In this document: positions 32,211 through 44,030 of the stretch, piece after piece
Position numbering within the stretch: position 1 is the first letter of the stretch
Layout of the letters: each line of letters opens with the position of its first letter
Assembly: GCA_023213395.1 (NCBI GenBank)
Contig: CM041465.1
Location: 49,483,741 to 49,547,740 of the forward strand
Source: Cycas panzhihuaensis
Lineage: Eukaryota > Cycadophyta
Direction of reading: 5' to 3'
Length of the DNA stretch: 64,000 bases
Translations under genes and position numbers: made by a program
The notes under the pieces: generated by a model
Databases searched by the model: none
Told to the model about the DNA's origin: nothing
Seen by the model: only the letters and a program-made list of their open reading frames with translations

Positions 32211-34100
32211 ATTGAAGTTAAAAGAACTCTTGAAGCTAACAAATAAACTTGGAGACTCTAAGCTGTTGTTGCTCAAGTTCCACCTTCTAACAAGATAGCA
32301 ATCTTGATCTTACTAGAAGATCCAACAACTAAAGAGAATGGTGAGGGATGAAGGACCATGCTATAGAGTTGGTCCAACTCTGATCTATAAAGAGATCTAA
32401 TAGTTAACCAAGTCAAATCTAGAATAAGGCATATAGGGTTTATCTGCATGGATGTACCATGCTTTTCTTGGGATTCATAGCCCCAATAACACCATTTTTT
32501 AACCTTCTTTTCCTCAAAAAACCTCAATTATCATGCATTGGTTATATAATTGATTAGTCCCCTAAGGAATGCACCAAGCTTGAGGTTATTTCAGAGATAA
32601 GAACTTAACCTTTTTTTAGCCTCTCCCATAAGATTTTAAAGTTAATTTTTATGAAATATGAGTTGACTTTAAGTAGATTTTACTTGGATGATGTACTTGC
32701 TATAAATTCTTTATAAAATAGCTTACAAATAAGGTTTTAATGAGAAGTAACTAAGTACATCAAAAAATAACACATTGAGTATTTTACAAAACACTTAAAA
32801 AAAAAAAATACTAAAAATATCCAAATAAAAATTAAGAAAATTACTTAATGTAGTGCTTCAAGTGGATTCTTTTTAATGATAACAAGACCACTTAATGATT
32901 AAAATGAACCACTTTGCAAAAGTAGACAAACACCCCAATGTGTTAGGTTGTTAAATAGTCCTAACCAACCTCCAAAAAATAAGAGTTTTTTATTAAAAAG
33001 TGAGTTTTTAGACCTTTTATTTACTAGGGCAATAAGGTCAACACACATGAAGCTTTAGGAAAACCATCACAAGAGTGAAATTTTTTACTTAATAATGATA
33101 TAAATTCTTAAAAATCACTTGATTTGAGTTAACAATAATGCAAATTTTTTATAAGTGTTAAATAAGCACAAAATAGTAAAAAAGACTAAGAATTACATTA
33201 AAAAGTGATTAAAAGATTAAAATCACTTAAAATATGAAAAACTTTATAATATAAATCTAGATTAAGAAAAGAATATTCTATATGATATAACATAAGGTTA
33301 TATCACTTAAGTTTAAAATTGAAATATTTTAAAATTTCTTCAACTGTAATGATCACACGACTCCGTGTACGTTCAAATCATTAATTGGATTATATAATAA
33401 TCAAATTTAGATGAAATTTTAGGAAGACATTTGTATCACCTTAAAAAATATTCCTCTGAACTATTATAAGATTTTGTCAATTGTGGAGAGAGAAAGATAC
33501 AAATAAAATTTTTAAAGGATGCACGACCATGTATGTTGAGAATGAGTGTCGTACATTAACGAGGGTTTAAAAACCTAATTTAACACTTAAAAAATCTTCC
33601 TTAAGGGCTGGAACAATTGTAGAGAAGTCAAATCTGGCCAACACCCTATCTGTAAGAAGAAACAAGCAAAAACAATAATTTTTTAGGTAAAACATTACTA
33701 AAATTAGTGATAAATCTGTCGAAGATAATAAAACAGTTATTGCATATCAATTGTAAGCTATGAGAAGTAGATAGAAGACTAATTTACAGTTATAATACTA
33801 TTAATCTTATAAGATTTACCTTCCTTCTATAGAAAATTAATTTTTTTAAATATAAAATCAATAAAATAAAAAAAAAAGTATTTTTAACAATAGTTTGTGC
33901 TACACCCTGCAAAATATATTTAAAAAAAAAATCATACCATAAAATAATTGATCTACAGCCTGCAAATAAGCTTAGAATGTTACAAATTTATAGAAAATTA
34001 GTCAAACAAGCCTTGGATTGCCTTTGAAGACCAAAGGTCATCACCAAGGGTTTAAAAAAACTCACTAGATCAAGGAAAAAATGGAGTAGAAAGATACCTT
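32211..34100 (-). other. Copia E long leader
   Basis: About 1.9 kb between primer site and gag. It shares blocks with the Copia D leader, for example gttggtccaactctgatct at about 32370 and 37310, and cccctaaggaatgcaccaag at about 32560 and 37505. Strongly AT-rich from 32600. No coding motif. Confidence 0.75.
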
Positions 34101-34103
34101 TCA

Positions 34104-34119
34104 ACTACTCTAATACCAA
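34104..34119 (-). other. Copia E primer binding site
   Basis: The minus strand reads ttggtattagagtagt next to the LTR start at 34121, close to the iMet primer site. Confidence 0.85.
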
Positions 34120-34120
34120 A

Positions 34121-34666
34121 TGTTAGAAAAGACATTTAACCTATAGGAAATAAGATCTAGAAAGGAGTAATAATCTACTCATGAAGTGAGATGATTAGCA
34201 TCTAAGTGAGGAAATATTGAAATGAGCAAGTTAATAAAACATAAGAATAAACAAGCATAAGCACAATAATACCAATATGGAGGAGATGGAATTGGTTTAA
34301 TCTCCAAATATGAATGATAACTTGATTAACAAATTGATAGTATATTAGTGTTACTCACACTCCATATGAGATATATGAGAATTGGTTTCAATATATAGAG
34401 TTGAAGGAAAAACCTAAGGTGTTAGATGTTTGACAAGTATCAAACATCTAAGAAACACCTTTTGCATGTAAGACATGTGTCCTTTTGGGCTCTTAAGTGA
34501 GCAAAAGTGTATAAGGGTTACTTTGACCCTTAAGTCACAATACCATATCATTAGAAAAGAATACAGGTGTGTACTTTATCACTTAAGTGATAAGTCACCC
34601 CATAAAGTATAATAATACAACAATGATAAAGTATATTAGCTCAACATGTAAATGTAAGGTTTAACA
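34121..34666 (-). repeat. Copia E 5' LTR
   Basis: 546 bp, tgttagaaaagaca...aggtttaaca. It keeps both palindromes: arms gatgtttgac/atcaaacatc at 34425-34448 and ttatcacttaagtgataa at 34576-34593, identical to the other LTR at the second site. Confidence 0.93.
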
Positions 34667-35700
34667 TAAGACTCATCTATACAAAGTAGTTCAACCATAA
34701 GTGCATAATTAATTGTTTGTTGCCTCACTTTAGATGGATATTTTCCTTTAATGACTTGATTATCCTTTACTGTCTAAATATACCTTTTGGGTAGCTTCTT
34801 TATACATATAACTTAAGCATTAATATCTTAGGGTTATAATAGTTGATTAACAGAAGAGCTACCAAGGTCAAGTAGAATTGGATTTAAAGTAAATAAAGAA
34901 ACATAAGAGCAGATGATGAACATGGTGTGGAAGATTATGAGGGAAGGAAGTCCTCAATAATCTATTTACCTTTATCAAGAGGAGGATGGATGGATACTAA
35001 TTTCAACTCTTTATTATCCTTAGCAAAGATTACATCTTTAGAAATAGACATTTTCTTAACAATATGAGCATACACTCTATATGCATTACTACTAAGAGAG
35101 TAACCAAGGAAAACATATTTGAGACTATTATGATCTAACTTGTTTCTTTTCTATTGGGGAATGTGCATATAAGTAGTGCACCCAAAAGTTCTTAAATGGC
35201 TTATAGTTGGCTTTTTGCCAGACCAAACTTCCTCTGGTGTGATATTGGTGCTTGATGTAATAGGACTCCTATTAGCTATATAAGTTGTTGTATAGAATGC
35301 TTCTACCCCATAAGAAAGAGGAAGCCCTTTTGTGTACATCATGGATTTGGTTTTATTGATCAAAGTCATATACATCCTCTTAGATACTCCATTCTATTAA
35401 GGTGTTAGAAGGTGGAACTTAGGTGGAAATTCATCATTGATTTTTTATAATACCTAAAATTTGTGTGTGATGAAGTAAACCCAAATTTTATGTGAAAAAT
35501 TATCAATGAAGGTGATGTAATATAAAGATCCTCAAAGAGATAATGTAGACATGGGTCCACATAGATCTGTGTGAAATAGCTACAAAGGTTGTGATGTACA
35601 CCATGCATTGGCTTTAGAAAAAGACTCTTTATGTTGTTTTCCTATAATATATGTTTGATATCTTTGAAAACTCATATACCATATTTCTGTTAAACATCAT
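34667..35700 (-). pseudogene. pol: Copia D integrase
   Basis: Open at 35375-35151: MYMTLINKTKSMMYTKGLPL, TTTYIANRSPITSSTNITPE, EVWSGKKPTISHLRTFGCTT, the integrase C-terminal block. Around 35608-35405 the core lies in other frames (FTSSHTNF is out of frame; the proper frame has a VHLDLCGPMS-type block near 35550). It continues to 34667, where Copia E is inserted just ahead of the RT. Confidence 0.88.
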
Positions 35701-36190
35701 TTATATGTTATCTAGACTTAAGTGGCCTTTTCTATTATGCCAAAGTTATTCTTTGGTCATAGATTGTGTGGCAGAATATACTAGAGTAGTATCAAATGTA
35801 ATATTTGATATATCTAATTTATAAAGGTCATGGTCTTCATGACTAATGGTAACCACTCAATCATATCAATCACTAATGATACATTTTCTACCTCTAAACA
35901 ATATGCCCATGTGTTGTTTATCTAGCTAACTAACAGATAAGAGACTTTTATACATAGAAGATATCAAGCAGGTATCGCCTATGGGAAATATGAAAGTAGG
36001 GTAATTTGGAGAACAAAAAGAAGTAATTTTGCCTACTATAGGTATCTCAACTGACTCATTGTTTCTAAAAGTAATTATTTGCCCTCTTCCTTCTTTAATA
36101 TCATAAAGCAACTCTTCATTACATGTCATGTATCAAGATGCTCTCAAGTCAATGATTCATATGCCATCACTTTAAGAGTTATGATAAGCA
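35701..36190 (-). pseudogene. pol: Copia D protease and pre-integrase region
   Basis: At about 36165-36120 the minus strand reads IIDLRASxYMTCNEE, the protease site DSGAS..HM with Ser to Leu, Gly to Arg and a stop. An open stretch 36129-35926 follows (MTCNEELLYDIKEGRGQIIT, then YPTFIFPIGDTCLISSMYKS), the segment linking protease to integrase. Confidence 0.85.
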
Positions 36191-37145
36191 CAAAATAGTT
36201 TTTCCTTGCTAGAAAACTTATTGGTGTGGCATTAATTGCCACCTCAAAAACCCCCCTTCCTCTTTGACCTCCTTAAAACTACTGATGTGGTTGTTGTTGT
36301 TTTAGCTATTAATATGGTTGTTAAATTTATTGATGTTGTTGCATGTTAAATTGCCTCTTCTAATACTCAAATGCAATGTGGCCTATCTTGCCATAATAAT
36401 GACATGTGAGATTGGATTTTGATATACCAATGTTCATATGTCTAAACTATTTATAAAGAGATTGTTCAAGATTTTGCTCGACCTTATATTTAGTCATGAA
36501 TGCACCTAATATAGATGGTTCATCCTATTAGGAGTAGATTTACTCCTCTCAAAGTAAAAGACTTTCAAGTTCATTGAAAGTCAATGTGCCAAATGTGTCA
36601 TATCTTATCATTACAGAGATGAAACTATTGTACTCCTTTTATAATGCATGTAATATAGTAGTCAGAAGGTCATCCTTCAGAGGTAATTTCTCAAGAGTAT
36701 TTAGCTCATTACTAATTTATTTGATAGAAGACAAAAATATCGATATAAACACAACATATATTAAGGTATATAACTTGACTTTTGTCATAACAATGCGAGC
36801 ATCATCTTGTCTTTCATACAATAAAATCAAAGTGTCACAAGCTTCCTTCAAAGTATGAGCATAAGTAATATTTTAATAAACATTTACATCAATAATCATA
36901 TGAAGAAATGCTAAGGTTATTTCATCCTTATCTTCCCAAGTAATAACCACAGCAGGATTATGTTGAATAATTATATTATTATCAGTTGGGCTTCTAGTTA
37001 GAATAAGTTTGAGATTCTTCCTAAATACAAATGCCAAAAACTCATTCATGATTAATAAATTTTATGTTTATCTTTTCCACTATTGAAAACTATCTTCTCT
37101 ATTTAACTTGATAGTGTATGCATTAAGCATATTAAAAGTAGTCAT
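36191..37145 (-). pseudogene. gag: Copia D gag
   Basis: The start ATG at 37145 gives MTTFNMLNAYTIKLNREDSF, matching Copia E. The following frame (LLIMNEFLAF, DEITLAFLHMIIDVNV, ARIVMTKVKLYTL, LNTLEKLPLKDDLLTTILHA) is the UBN2-type capsid. A zinc knuckle near 36365-36410 reads CHYYGKIGHIAFE: first Cys and His kept, second Cys changed to Tyr. About ten stops. Confidence 0.88.
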
Positions 37146-39029
37146 GATATAAAGTTATTTTAAGGTTATTAAAGCTAGTAGATGACTTAAGGACTTAAAG
37201 CTTTTGCCACTTAAATTTTAACTTTTAACAAACCAACAGCCTTGATCTTCCAAGGAAGATCTAATAATTGAAGAGAGTAATGAAGGATTGAGGGCTAGGA
37301 AAAGAGTTGGTCCAACTCTGATCTTTCTAGATAAATCTAATAGTTGGCTAAGTCAAATCTAAGAAAATGTTACGTAGAGTTGATCTACACAGTCGTATCA
37401 TACTTTTTCTTAAGATTCACAACCCCAATAACACCCTTTTTGGACTAAATCTTTTCTCTAAGATGAATCTCAATTGTCATGCATTAACCATACATCTGGT
37501 TGGTCCCCTAAGGAATGCACCAAGCTTAAGATTTTTAGAGGTAAAGTTTGAACCTTTTTTTAGCCTCTTTAATAAAATTTTTAAGTAATTTTTAATAGTT
37601 AAAGTAGACTTGATATAAATTGCTTGAGTGAGTAAGGAAATGTTGTTTTATAATACTTGATAAAAACTCAATAAAATAGCTTCAAATGAAGCAAATTGAG
37701 TACATAAAATAACACTTAAAGTGTTCTAAAAAACACTTAAAAATAACAGAAAAGTGCTAAGTGCCAAATAAAGATATACTTACTTGTTTATTTATGCATT
37801 GAATATATTTATTTTAATGCAAACAAATGACCATAAAATACTAATTTTAGTGAAGTGCACCAAGAGATCAATCTACCACAACAACGTTAAAATTTTAAAA
37901 TGGTCCTAACCAACCCCAAATAAAGTGTTTTTTTAAATTAAAATAAGAGATTTTAAGTCATTTTTTAAAACTTCGAGCATAAATATCATCTCATAGGGAG
38001 CCTTATAAAAGTAAGTACAATTTGAATTTTCACAATTAGTACATAAATGACTTTAAAAAATCACTTAGTTAAAGTTAATTTTTATACTTGCAATTTTTTT
38101 ATATGTAAAAATAACTTCAAAAAATTAAAAAAAGGTTGAAATTAGCTTTAAAAATGACAAAATATCATGAAAAACACTATAAACTATAGAAAAGACCCTT
38201 TATTAAAAATGAAATATTTACATAATATGACAATGCATAAGGTAAAGTTAATTTTGTGTTATTTCAAAGTTAAATGTTTTGAGAAAATATCTGAATGATG
38301 GTGTGTGGTGAAATCTAAACTACAAAGTGATCTCGATCTTAGCATAGAGGCCACCAAATGCAGTGAAATTCCAAAGTTAAGTCCATGCAATGAAGACAAT
38401 GATTCCTCTAAATTTTGGTGAGCTAACATTTATCGTATGAAGAGAACAAAGCTCTGGAAGTTTACGTAAGGGCGCATAACCGTAGGAATTACGCACAACT
38501 ACCAGAAATAATCTGAGTATTTAAAGTCTTTTCTTTTGCCTCAGAGATTATGTCTTAATAGAGACATAAGTGCAAGGAGCCTTAAATCTTTAGTAAGTAG
38601 AGATTGTGAAGAAAAATAATAATTTTTATAAGAAAAAACACTAAAAATAGTGAGAAAATTTACCCTTACTCTAAGAGTACTTCCCAACTACAAATAAAGA
38701 TTGAGATGAGCAGTTTTTTAGACCAATAGCCATAAATTACACTATGTACTTATAGATTAGTTGAGAAATCTTGTAAAAATGAGTTTTGCTTACAAGAAAA
38801 TGAAGGAAAAATAATGTATTTTAAGTCCTTTCTCTAATGCACATATAAATCTAACTCAAAAAAATAGAAAATGAAACTTATTGATATCCAACTTACAAAT
38901 TCCTTAAAATAATAAAAATTTACAAAAAGATGACCCAAACTCAGTCTTGGATAACCTTCTGAGAGCGAAGGTCATCACCAAGGGTTTGAAACACTCTTTC
39001 AAACCTATGAACAATAAGTTTTCTTCTTC
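37146..39029 (-). other. Copia D long leader
   Basis: About 1.9 kb, AT-rich, noncoding, homologous in patches to the E leader. Confidence 0.75.
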
Positions 39030-39030
39030 A

Positions 39031-39047
39031 ACAAGCTCTAATACCAA
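39031..39047 (-). other. Copia D primer binding site
   Basis: The minus strand reads ttggtattagagcttg one base inside the LTR start at 39049, an iMet site with a single transition. Confidence 0.92.
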
Positions 39048-39048
39048 A

Positions 39049-39625
39049 TGTTGAAGATGACATTCAACCTTCACATAAATAATTAATTAGCATAGCCCTT
39101 AGGGTCTTTATGAAGAGGAAATCAACTAGCATAAGGAGATAATTAGAATCTACACTAGGGAGCTATGAACATAAGCTAATATGCAAGCATAAAGCACAAT
39201 ACACTCAAGCATAAGATAAACACAAAAAAACATGGAGGAGAAGGAATTATTTCTCACTCTAAATAAACAAGTTTGACTTGGATTCAAAAATAAAAACATA
39301 ACAATATAATACTCATTCTCTTATTTGATACATGAGAATTGGTCTCAATATATAGATTTAGATGAGAGAATTTATAGGGCTTCATCTTTGACGAGTATCA
39401 AACATGTAAGCCTCGCCATTAGCATATGGGAGAAGTGTCCCTTAGGCTCTCTTGTGAGCAAAAGTACATGAGGAATACATTGACCCTCAAGTCACAACAT
39501 TGTGCTACTAGAAAGAATGTGGGTATATACTTTTATCACAGTAGGTGATAAGACATCTTTGCATAAAGTACATAATATTACAATATAAAGTACATCACCT
39601 AACATTTAAACATAAAGGTTTAACA
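39049..39625 (-). repeat. Copia D 5' LTR
   Basis: 577 bp, tgttgaagatgaca...aggtttaaca, the same length as its partner. The palindrome at 39382-39405 is weaker here (catctttgacg / tatcaaacatg). Confidence 0.93.
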
Positions 39626-39960
39626 CCGATCACATGGTCATCTAAATGCTGGAGTCATTTTTAGACCATTAAGAGTTTGTTTTATAAAACTAAATAAAGC
39701 ACAATGGTTAGGTTTTCAAGAGCTCAGATTTGGCACCAGTCATATGTTGCACTTTTGTATAAAAGTTTAAAGAGAAAATAAATTTTATTATTTTTTTGTG
39801 GTATTTTAACTACCTGCAAATAGATCGAGATAGAAAACTACTCATATTAGCTACTTGTGCATAGACTGAGAACTTATGTAGCCTTCTTTCTTTGTTTGCA
39901 TGCTTACTTTTTCTTCTTTCCAATTATTTTCTATTGCTTGCTATTTAAAAATGCTTAGTA
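39626..39960 (+). other. Possible 5' LTR remainder of Copia G
   Basis: Holds a TATA-like tgtataaaag near 39754 and lies between the end of Copia D and a degraded primer site. I could not match it to the putative 3' LTR at 60947, so it is only a suggestion. Confidence 0.35.
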
Positions 39961-39964
39961 GAAG

Positions 39965-39977
39965 TGGTATATTAGAA
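39965..39977 (+). other. Degraded primer binding site of Copia G
   Basis: tggtatattagaa resembles TGGTATTAGAG with a two-base insertion. Position ahead of gag fits. Confidence 0.45.
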
Positions 39978-40019
39978 ATTATCACAAAGAAACTCAAATG
40001 TCCTTAAAATTACACTATC

Positions 40020-40760
40020 TAGAAGCACCAAATGTTCCATTTTTAGCATATAATATGTCAATGAGTTAGTTAAAGGTAAAGATGCTAAAGACATCATTGA
40101 TTTTAAAATTAAGTTGATGCTATATTTAATGTTAAATATCAATCAAAGATGAGGATCACATACAAGTTTCTCAACATATTAATCAATGTTAAGGCAACGT
40201 CAACATGCACATCAAGGGAGCTACTACCCCAAGGCAGATGTGGAATATGGTGATGAATTTATTCAAGCATAAGGACGATGTGAGAGCTCTCAATTAGCAG
40301 AGTCAACTATACACCTTGAAGATGATTGGGAATGTAGTGGATCATATATGAAATGTGAGCTTCATTTAGGATCAATTGGTGATCATAAGTAGGATAGTTC
40401 TTGATTTAAAAATCATCACCTACATACTAAGAAGTCTACCACCTTAGTATGAAAATTTCACGCCTACTCTAACTTTGGCAAATAAATTGTCCACCCTCAT
40501 AATTTGATCTTTGGAATAACTACTTATGGAACATAAGTAGAAGTTGACATACATGTATGAAGAGTCATCTAGACCACTATCATCCAGATCAAAATGGAAA
40601 AATCCCTTTGTTCAAAAGAAAAATATTCCTTATGAAGCCACAGTTCAAAATGGCAAACTAGGAGGCTTGAAGCAACAATATAGGCTATAAAGTGTTATTA
40701 TTATAAAAAAATAAACCATATAAACAAAGACTATTGGGAATGACAGCATCAACAGTAGTA
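40020..40760 (+). pseudogene. gag: Copia G gag
   Basis: The readable core at about 40240-40520 (QMWNMVMNLFKHKDDVRALN, SQLYTLKMIGNVVDHI, IITYILRSLPP-stop-YENF, TLANKLSTLI) is the UBN2-type copia capsid pattern (LY.LKM...V.HI...L..LP..Y..F). A zinc knuckle at 40693-40737 reads CYYYKKINHINKDYW: first Cys and His intact, second and fourth Cys changed to Tyr. The N-terminal part is too decayed to place the start. Confidence 0.82.
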
Positions 40761-40829
40761 ACAATAACCCCGATGGAAATAGTAACGACAACAATGACCA
40801 CTTAGGCAATGTGGTCACATCTTAGATGC

Positions 40830-41517
40830 AACAAATATGTCATATGTTAAGATATCAAAATGTTCATTTATTGCATCATATAAAATGGGTTTGGATACAT
40901 AGGATGTTTAGTTCATTAATTCTAGTGCATCACGGTATATGACCAGAAGGCTAGAATGGCGCTTTTAAATGTGAGAACTAAATTAGGTAGTCCTTGTTGG
41001 CGATGACACTTATTTAAAGGCATGGGAGTAGGAAAAGTTCTAATCATCATGCCAAATAAAGAATTATAATATCTTTACAATATTTAATGTGTATCAAATA
41101 TAAAGGCCAACCTTGTTCCTATTAAGAAGATTGGATAATAGGATATGACTATAATATTTCCTTAAGGACAATGCAGAGTCTAAGATTTAAAAAATAATGT
41201 TATAGCCAAGGGTCTTAAGTAAAATAACTTGTACAAATTGTAAGGACACTCTTATGTACAAGGAATGTTTCTTCTATATCTCCAAAACTTAGGCTATGGC
41301 ATGAATGCATGGCTCGTCTAAACTGCACTAGTCTCAAATTGATGTATCAACTGAAAATGATGCATGGTCTACCTATGATTAACAATAAAGATTATTTATG
41401 TGAATCTTGTATATTTAGAAAATAACATAGAGAGCTCTTTCCTAAAATAAAGGCATAGAGAGAAAAAGAAAAGTTATGATTAGTTCATTCAGATATATGT
41501 GTGTTTCCTGGCTACTG
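40830..41517 (+). pseudogene. pol: Copia G protease and pre-integrase
   Basis: At about 40908-40950 the frame reads FINSSASRYMTRR, the protease site DSGAS.HMT with Asp to Asn, Gly to Ser and His to Tyr, all C-to-T or G-to-A. The GAG-pre-integrase zinc region follows near 41310-41430 (LKMMHGLPMINNKDYLCESC). The integrase start LVHSDIC is at 41480-41500, where gypsy element H begins. Confidence 0.82.
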
Positions 41518-43958
41518 CGAATGGGTTCTTGGCAAGTTGACTCACGTAAGTATAGGTATGCTTCTAGCCTTTTCCTTTGTTACTTTTATGAAAAGGTAAA
41601 CCGAAGTGTCCTTTTATTGCATAGTTGATTGATACATTTGAGTGATCATCTTGCATCCATTGCTTGATCATATTGTTTGACACTCTTTCATCCTATGATG
41701 ATCTACAGGACATGCATCCCCATGGCACTCCACAACCCTCCTATGCACCTCCATGTTGTCTCAGGTGTCAACTAGCCCGTGTGATCCGTTCCCACTCTTA
41801 TCACCACATCACAACTCCTAGTGCCCTGCCAGGTGTGATTAGTACATTCCTATCCATTTTGTCAGCTTCCTGGGAATCCAACCTCTCTGGTACCCCATTC
41901 GGTTTAGGTCATCCTTTCCATATGACTATCTGACCACACAGACGGAGGGCCAGCCCCTCCTAGGCCTAGGGTACCCTCTTTTAGGGCTCCCAGGAACCTA
42001 TTTTTTGTCCTACTTTTGCCTCATCCTTTGTGGCAAATCTTGCAGTGCTCTGGTGGTAAACTTCGCAGATGCGAAGTTTGCCACTGGGTGACTATCACAA
42101 ATCTTTTTTTTTTAATCTGTCGTGGTAAATTTTCAATTTTTTCGTGAAATTGCCACGTGCCTTAGTCATCCCTCAAGTCCTAGCCTAACTTTAATCATCC
42201 ATTCAAGCTAGGGTTAGGTATAAAACCCAAAAGAACCTCATTTTCCATCTCTTCTTCCACCTACTCTCCTCTCTTCTCCTACTTTCACAGGTAGTTTTCT
42301 GCAGGAATGCCCTGCAACAGCTGAGATTCCTGTGCCTGAGCCTGAGATCCGCATTCTCCAACTCAGATCTATGGTAGTAGGCTTGTGAATAAGCTTCTCC
42401 AAGCAAGGATATGCTCCAAGTCTCGCCTCCACGCTCTATCAACAAGTTTCAGCAAGCTTCCCTCCAAGTTTCAAAGCTCTTGCAAGGATCCACATGTAAG
42501 CACCATAGATTTATCTTTTCTTACCATTTTCTCAAGCAGACCTATCAGTAATCTAGCCCAGCAGGTACCACCTCATGTTTGTTCCATTTTGTTCCTTTTA
42601 GACTTCTTTAAAAGAGATTAGATCACTTTGTATATCTTTCATTTTATAACTTTCCAGTATATACAGGGGGCATTCCCTATGTTCTTCCCTTTCTATCCAC
42701 ATTACCTTCCTGCTTTCTCTTGGTTTCTCCAAGGAGGCTGCAGGGAGAGGTCCTTAAAGAGTGAGAAAAAGGAGCCAAGTTGGGTTCTGCACCCAACTAG
42801 GCCTGCTCCTCAAGGGCAAACCCTTCTCCTATTTTCCTCTCTTCCTCTTGTGCCTTTCTTGGGCTACCAAGGAGCTCCCAGAAGTAGGCCATCGCTGGTA
42901 TCATCGTGCGCAGGCCCTTACTACACTAGTTCCAAGCCTAAGTGCCTCACTTGGGTAGATTTTCTAGCCCTACATAGTGTCACATATCGACTTTGGGCCT
43001 TAGCTTGATCAAAGTTGCAAATTGCTGCACATAGCAACACTTGCAACATAGACGATATTTACAAACCTTATGCTATTTGTTTCTCTCATCATTTGATGCC
43101 ATTAGGCTATCCCAACCTGTTGTTCCTGTGCTTGGAGGTAGCATGGAGGTGTGTATATTGGAGGGTTAGCCATTCTGAGGCTAACTATCCATGTTCTTTG
43201 TTATATATCACTTATTTTAGAGGAGGTTGGAAGTTGTTTCTTTGGTTGGAAATTTACTTAATTTGAAGTGCTTTTTGCTTACAACATTCTTAGCATTTCA
43301 TAGCTACATATATATATTTGTTTGGCACTCTAGTAGCCCCTTGGAAAAGGATAGAGAACCTTTGTGATTATAGGTTTTACGCCATCACTCACAGAGAAGG
43401 ACGAAACATTTCAATTCGGGTATGCCTCTTACCATTCATTTCCTTGGTCTTTTCCGCTACTAGCACAGACCTTCGTTTTATTTTTCTCTTGCCTTTTCTT
43501 TTCAATTCGGGGAAGGTAAGGGAGACTCAATGCCATCATTGTATGCTGCCCGTGTGTTGGGAGAAGATAAAGGAGAAGCGAGTGTGGCATAAGATAATAA
43601 CCTTATTTCATCCGCATAACTTTCCAGGTATGCCACCCTCTACCTTTCATAGTTCTTTTCTCTTCTTATCTCTTAAGTTTGTATGTTTGTATAATAGAAA
43701 CATAAAGGAAAAGGAGAAAAGGAAACTAATTTGTACCTTCTTTTTTGCATATGCATGCTACACTTTCATTTTAGGAAAGAGCATGAGATAGGAGATATCC
43801 CCTTCCTCTTTCTGTTTAATTGCATATAACCTCTTGGGTTTTGCATCTTTAACATGCATGTTTTGTGCTAGATTGGATTGCCTCCCTCATCCCCCCCTTT
43901 TTTTTTCTTATTTAAAGTAAAAAGTGAGTGAGGGTTCACATTTGAAAGAAGAATGAGA
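41518..43958 (+). repeat. Element H 5' LTR
   Basis: Shares about 2.44 kb with 54827-57268, from cgaatgggttctt to tttgaaagaagaatgaga. Exact ends are unclear: the first TG is at 41522 and a CA lies at 43959. Frames inside it (for example 43318-43791) recur in the other LTR only because the LTRs are copies. A palindrome lies at 42053-42084. Confidence 0.88.
42219..42225 (+). promoter_or_regulatory. TATA box of element H 5' LTR
   Basis: tataaaa within gttaggtataaaacccaaaa. The same string is preserved at 55531-55537 in the 3' LTR, as expected for the Pol II promoter of the element. Confidence 0.7.
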
Positions 43959-44030
43959 CACTCTCCCACATTCCCTACACCAACCTAGGGACTCTTCTGT
44001 CTATGTGCCTTCTAGTTACACTACTCAACC

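Larger units (their letters stand above)
20034..34666 (-). mobile_element. Copia E: copia element nested in Copia D
   Basis: LTRs at 20034-20561 and 34121-34666 with an iMet primer site by the right LTR. It lies between the integrase and RT of Copia D. Without Copia F and the duplicated 140 bp it measures about 7.1 kb, the same as D. Its LTRs share sequence blocks and palindromes with the D LTRs, so the two are sister families. Minus-strand order is gag, PR, INT, RT, RNase H. Confidence 0.92.
17904..39625 (-). mobile_element. Copia D: outer copia element containing E and F
   Basis: Two 577-bp LTRs (17904-18480 and 39049-39625), a G-rich polypurine tract by the left LTR and a tRNA-iMet primer site by the right one. 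Removing Copia E leaves about 7.1 kb, matching Copia E's own size. Coding order on the minus strand is gag, PR, INT, RT, RNase H. I could not find a TSD: ctagt precedes 17904 and ccgat follows 39625, so the ends may come from different copies or the flanks have mutated. Confidence 0.92.
39626..41517 (+). mobile_element. Copia G: 5' part of a copia element, cut by gypsy element H
   Basis: Gag, protease and pre-integrase remnants on the + strand, ending at VHSDIC (41483-41500). Integrase resumes at 57956 with RYFITFINNF. In Copia C the uninterrupted version has only about eleven codons between these points. G and the segment called I at 57956 are therefore most simply one element opened by H with a small loss of target sequence. 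Confidence 0.78.

Noticed and set aside
42628-43008. 126-codon frame in the 5' LTR of element H
   Set aside because: Not preserved as a long frame at the matching place in the 3' LTR; no motif.
43318-43791. 157-codon frame in the 5' LTR with a similar frame at 56757-57104 in the 3' LTR
   Set aside because: The similarity follows from the LTRs being copies of each other. No known domain, and no evidence of selection on protein level.
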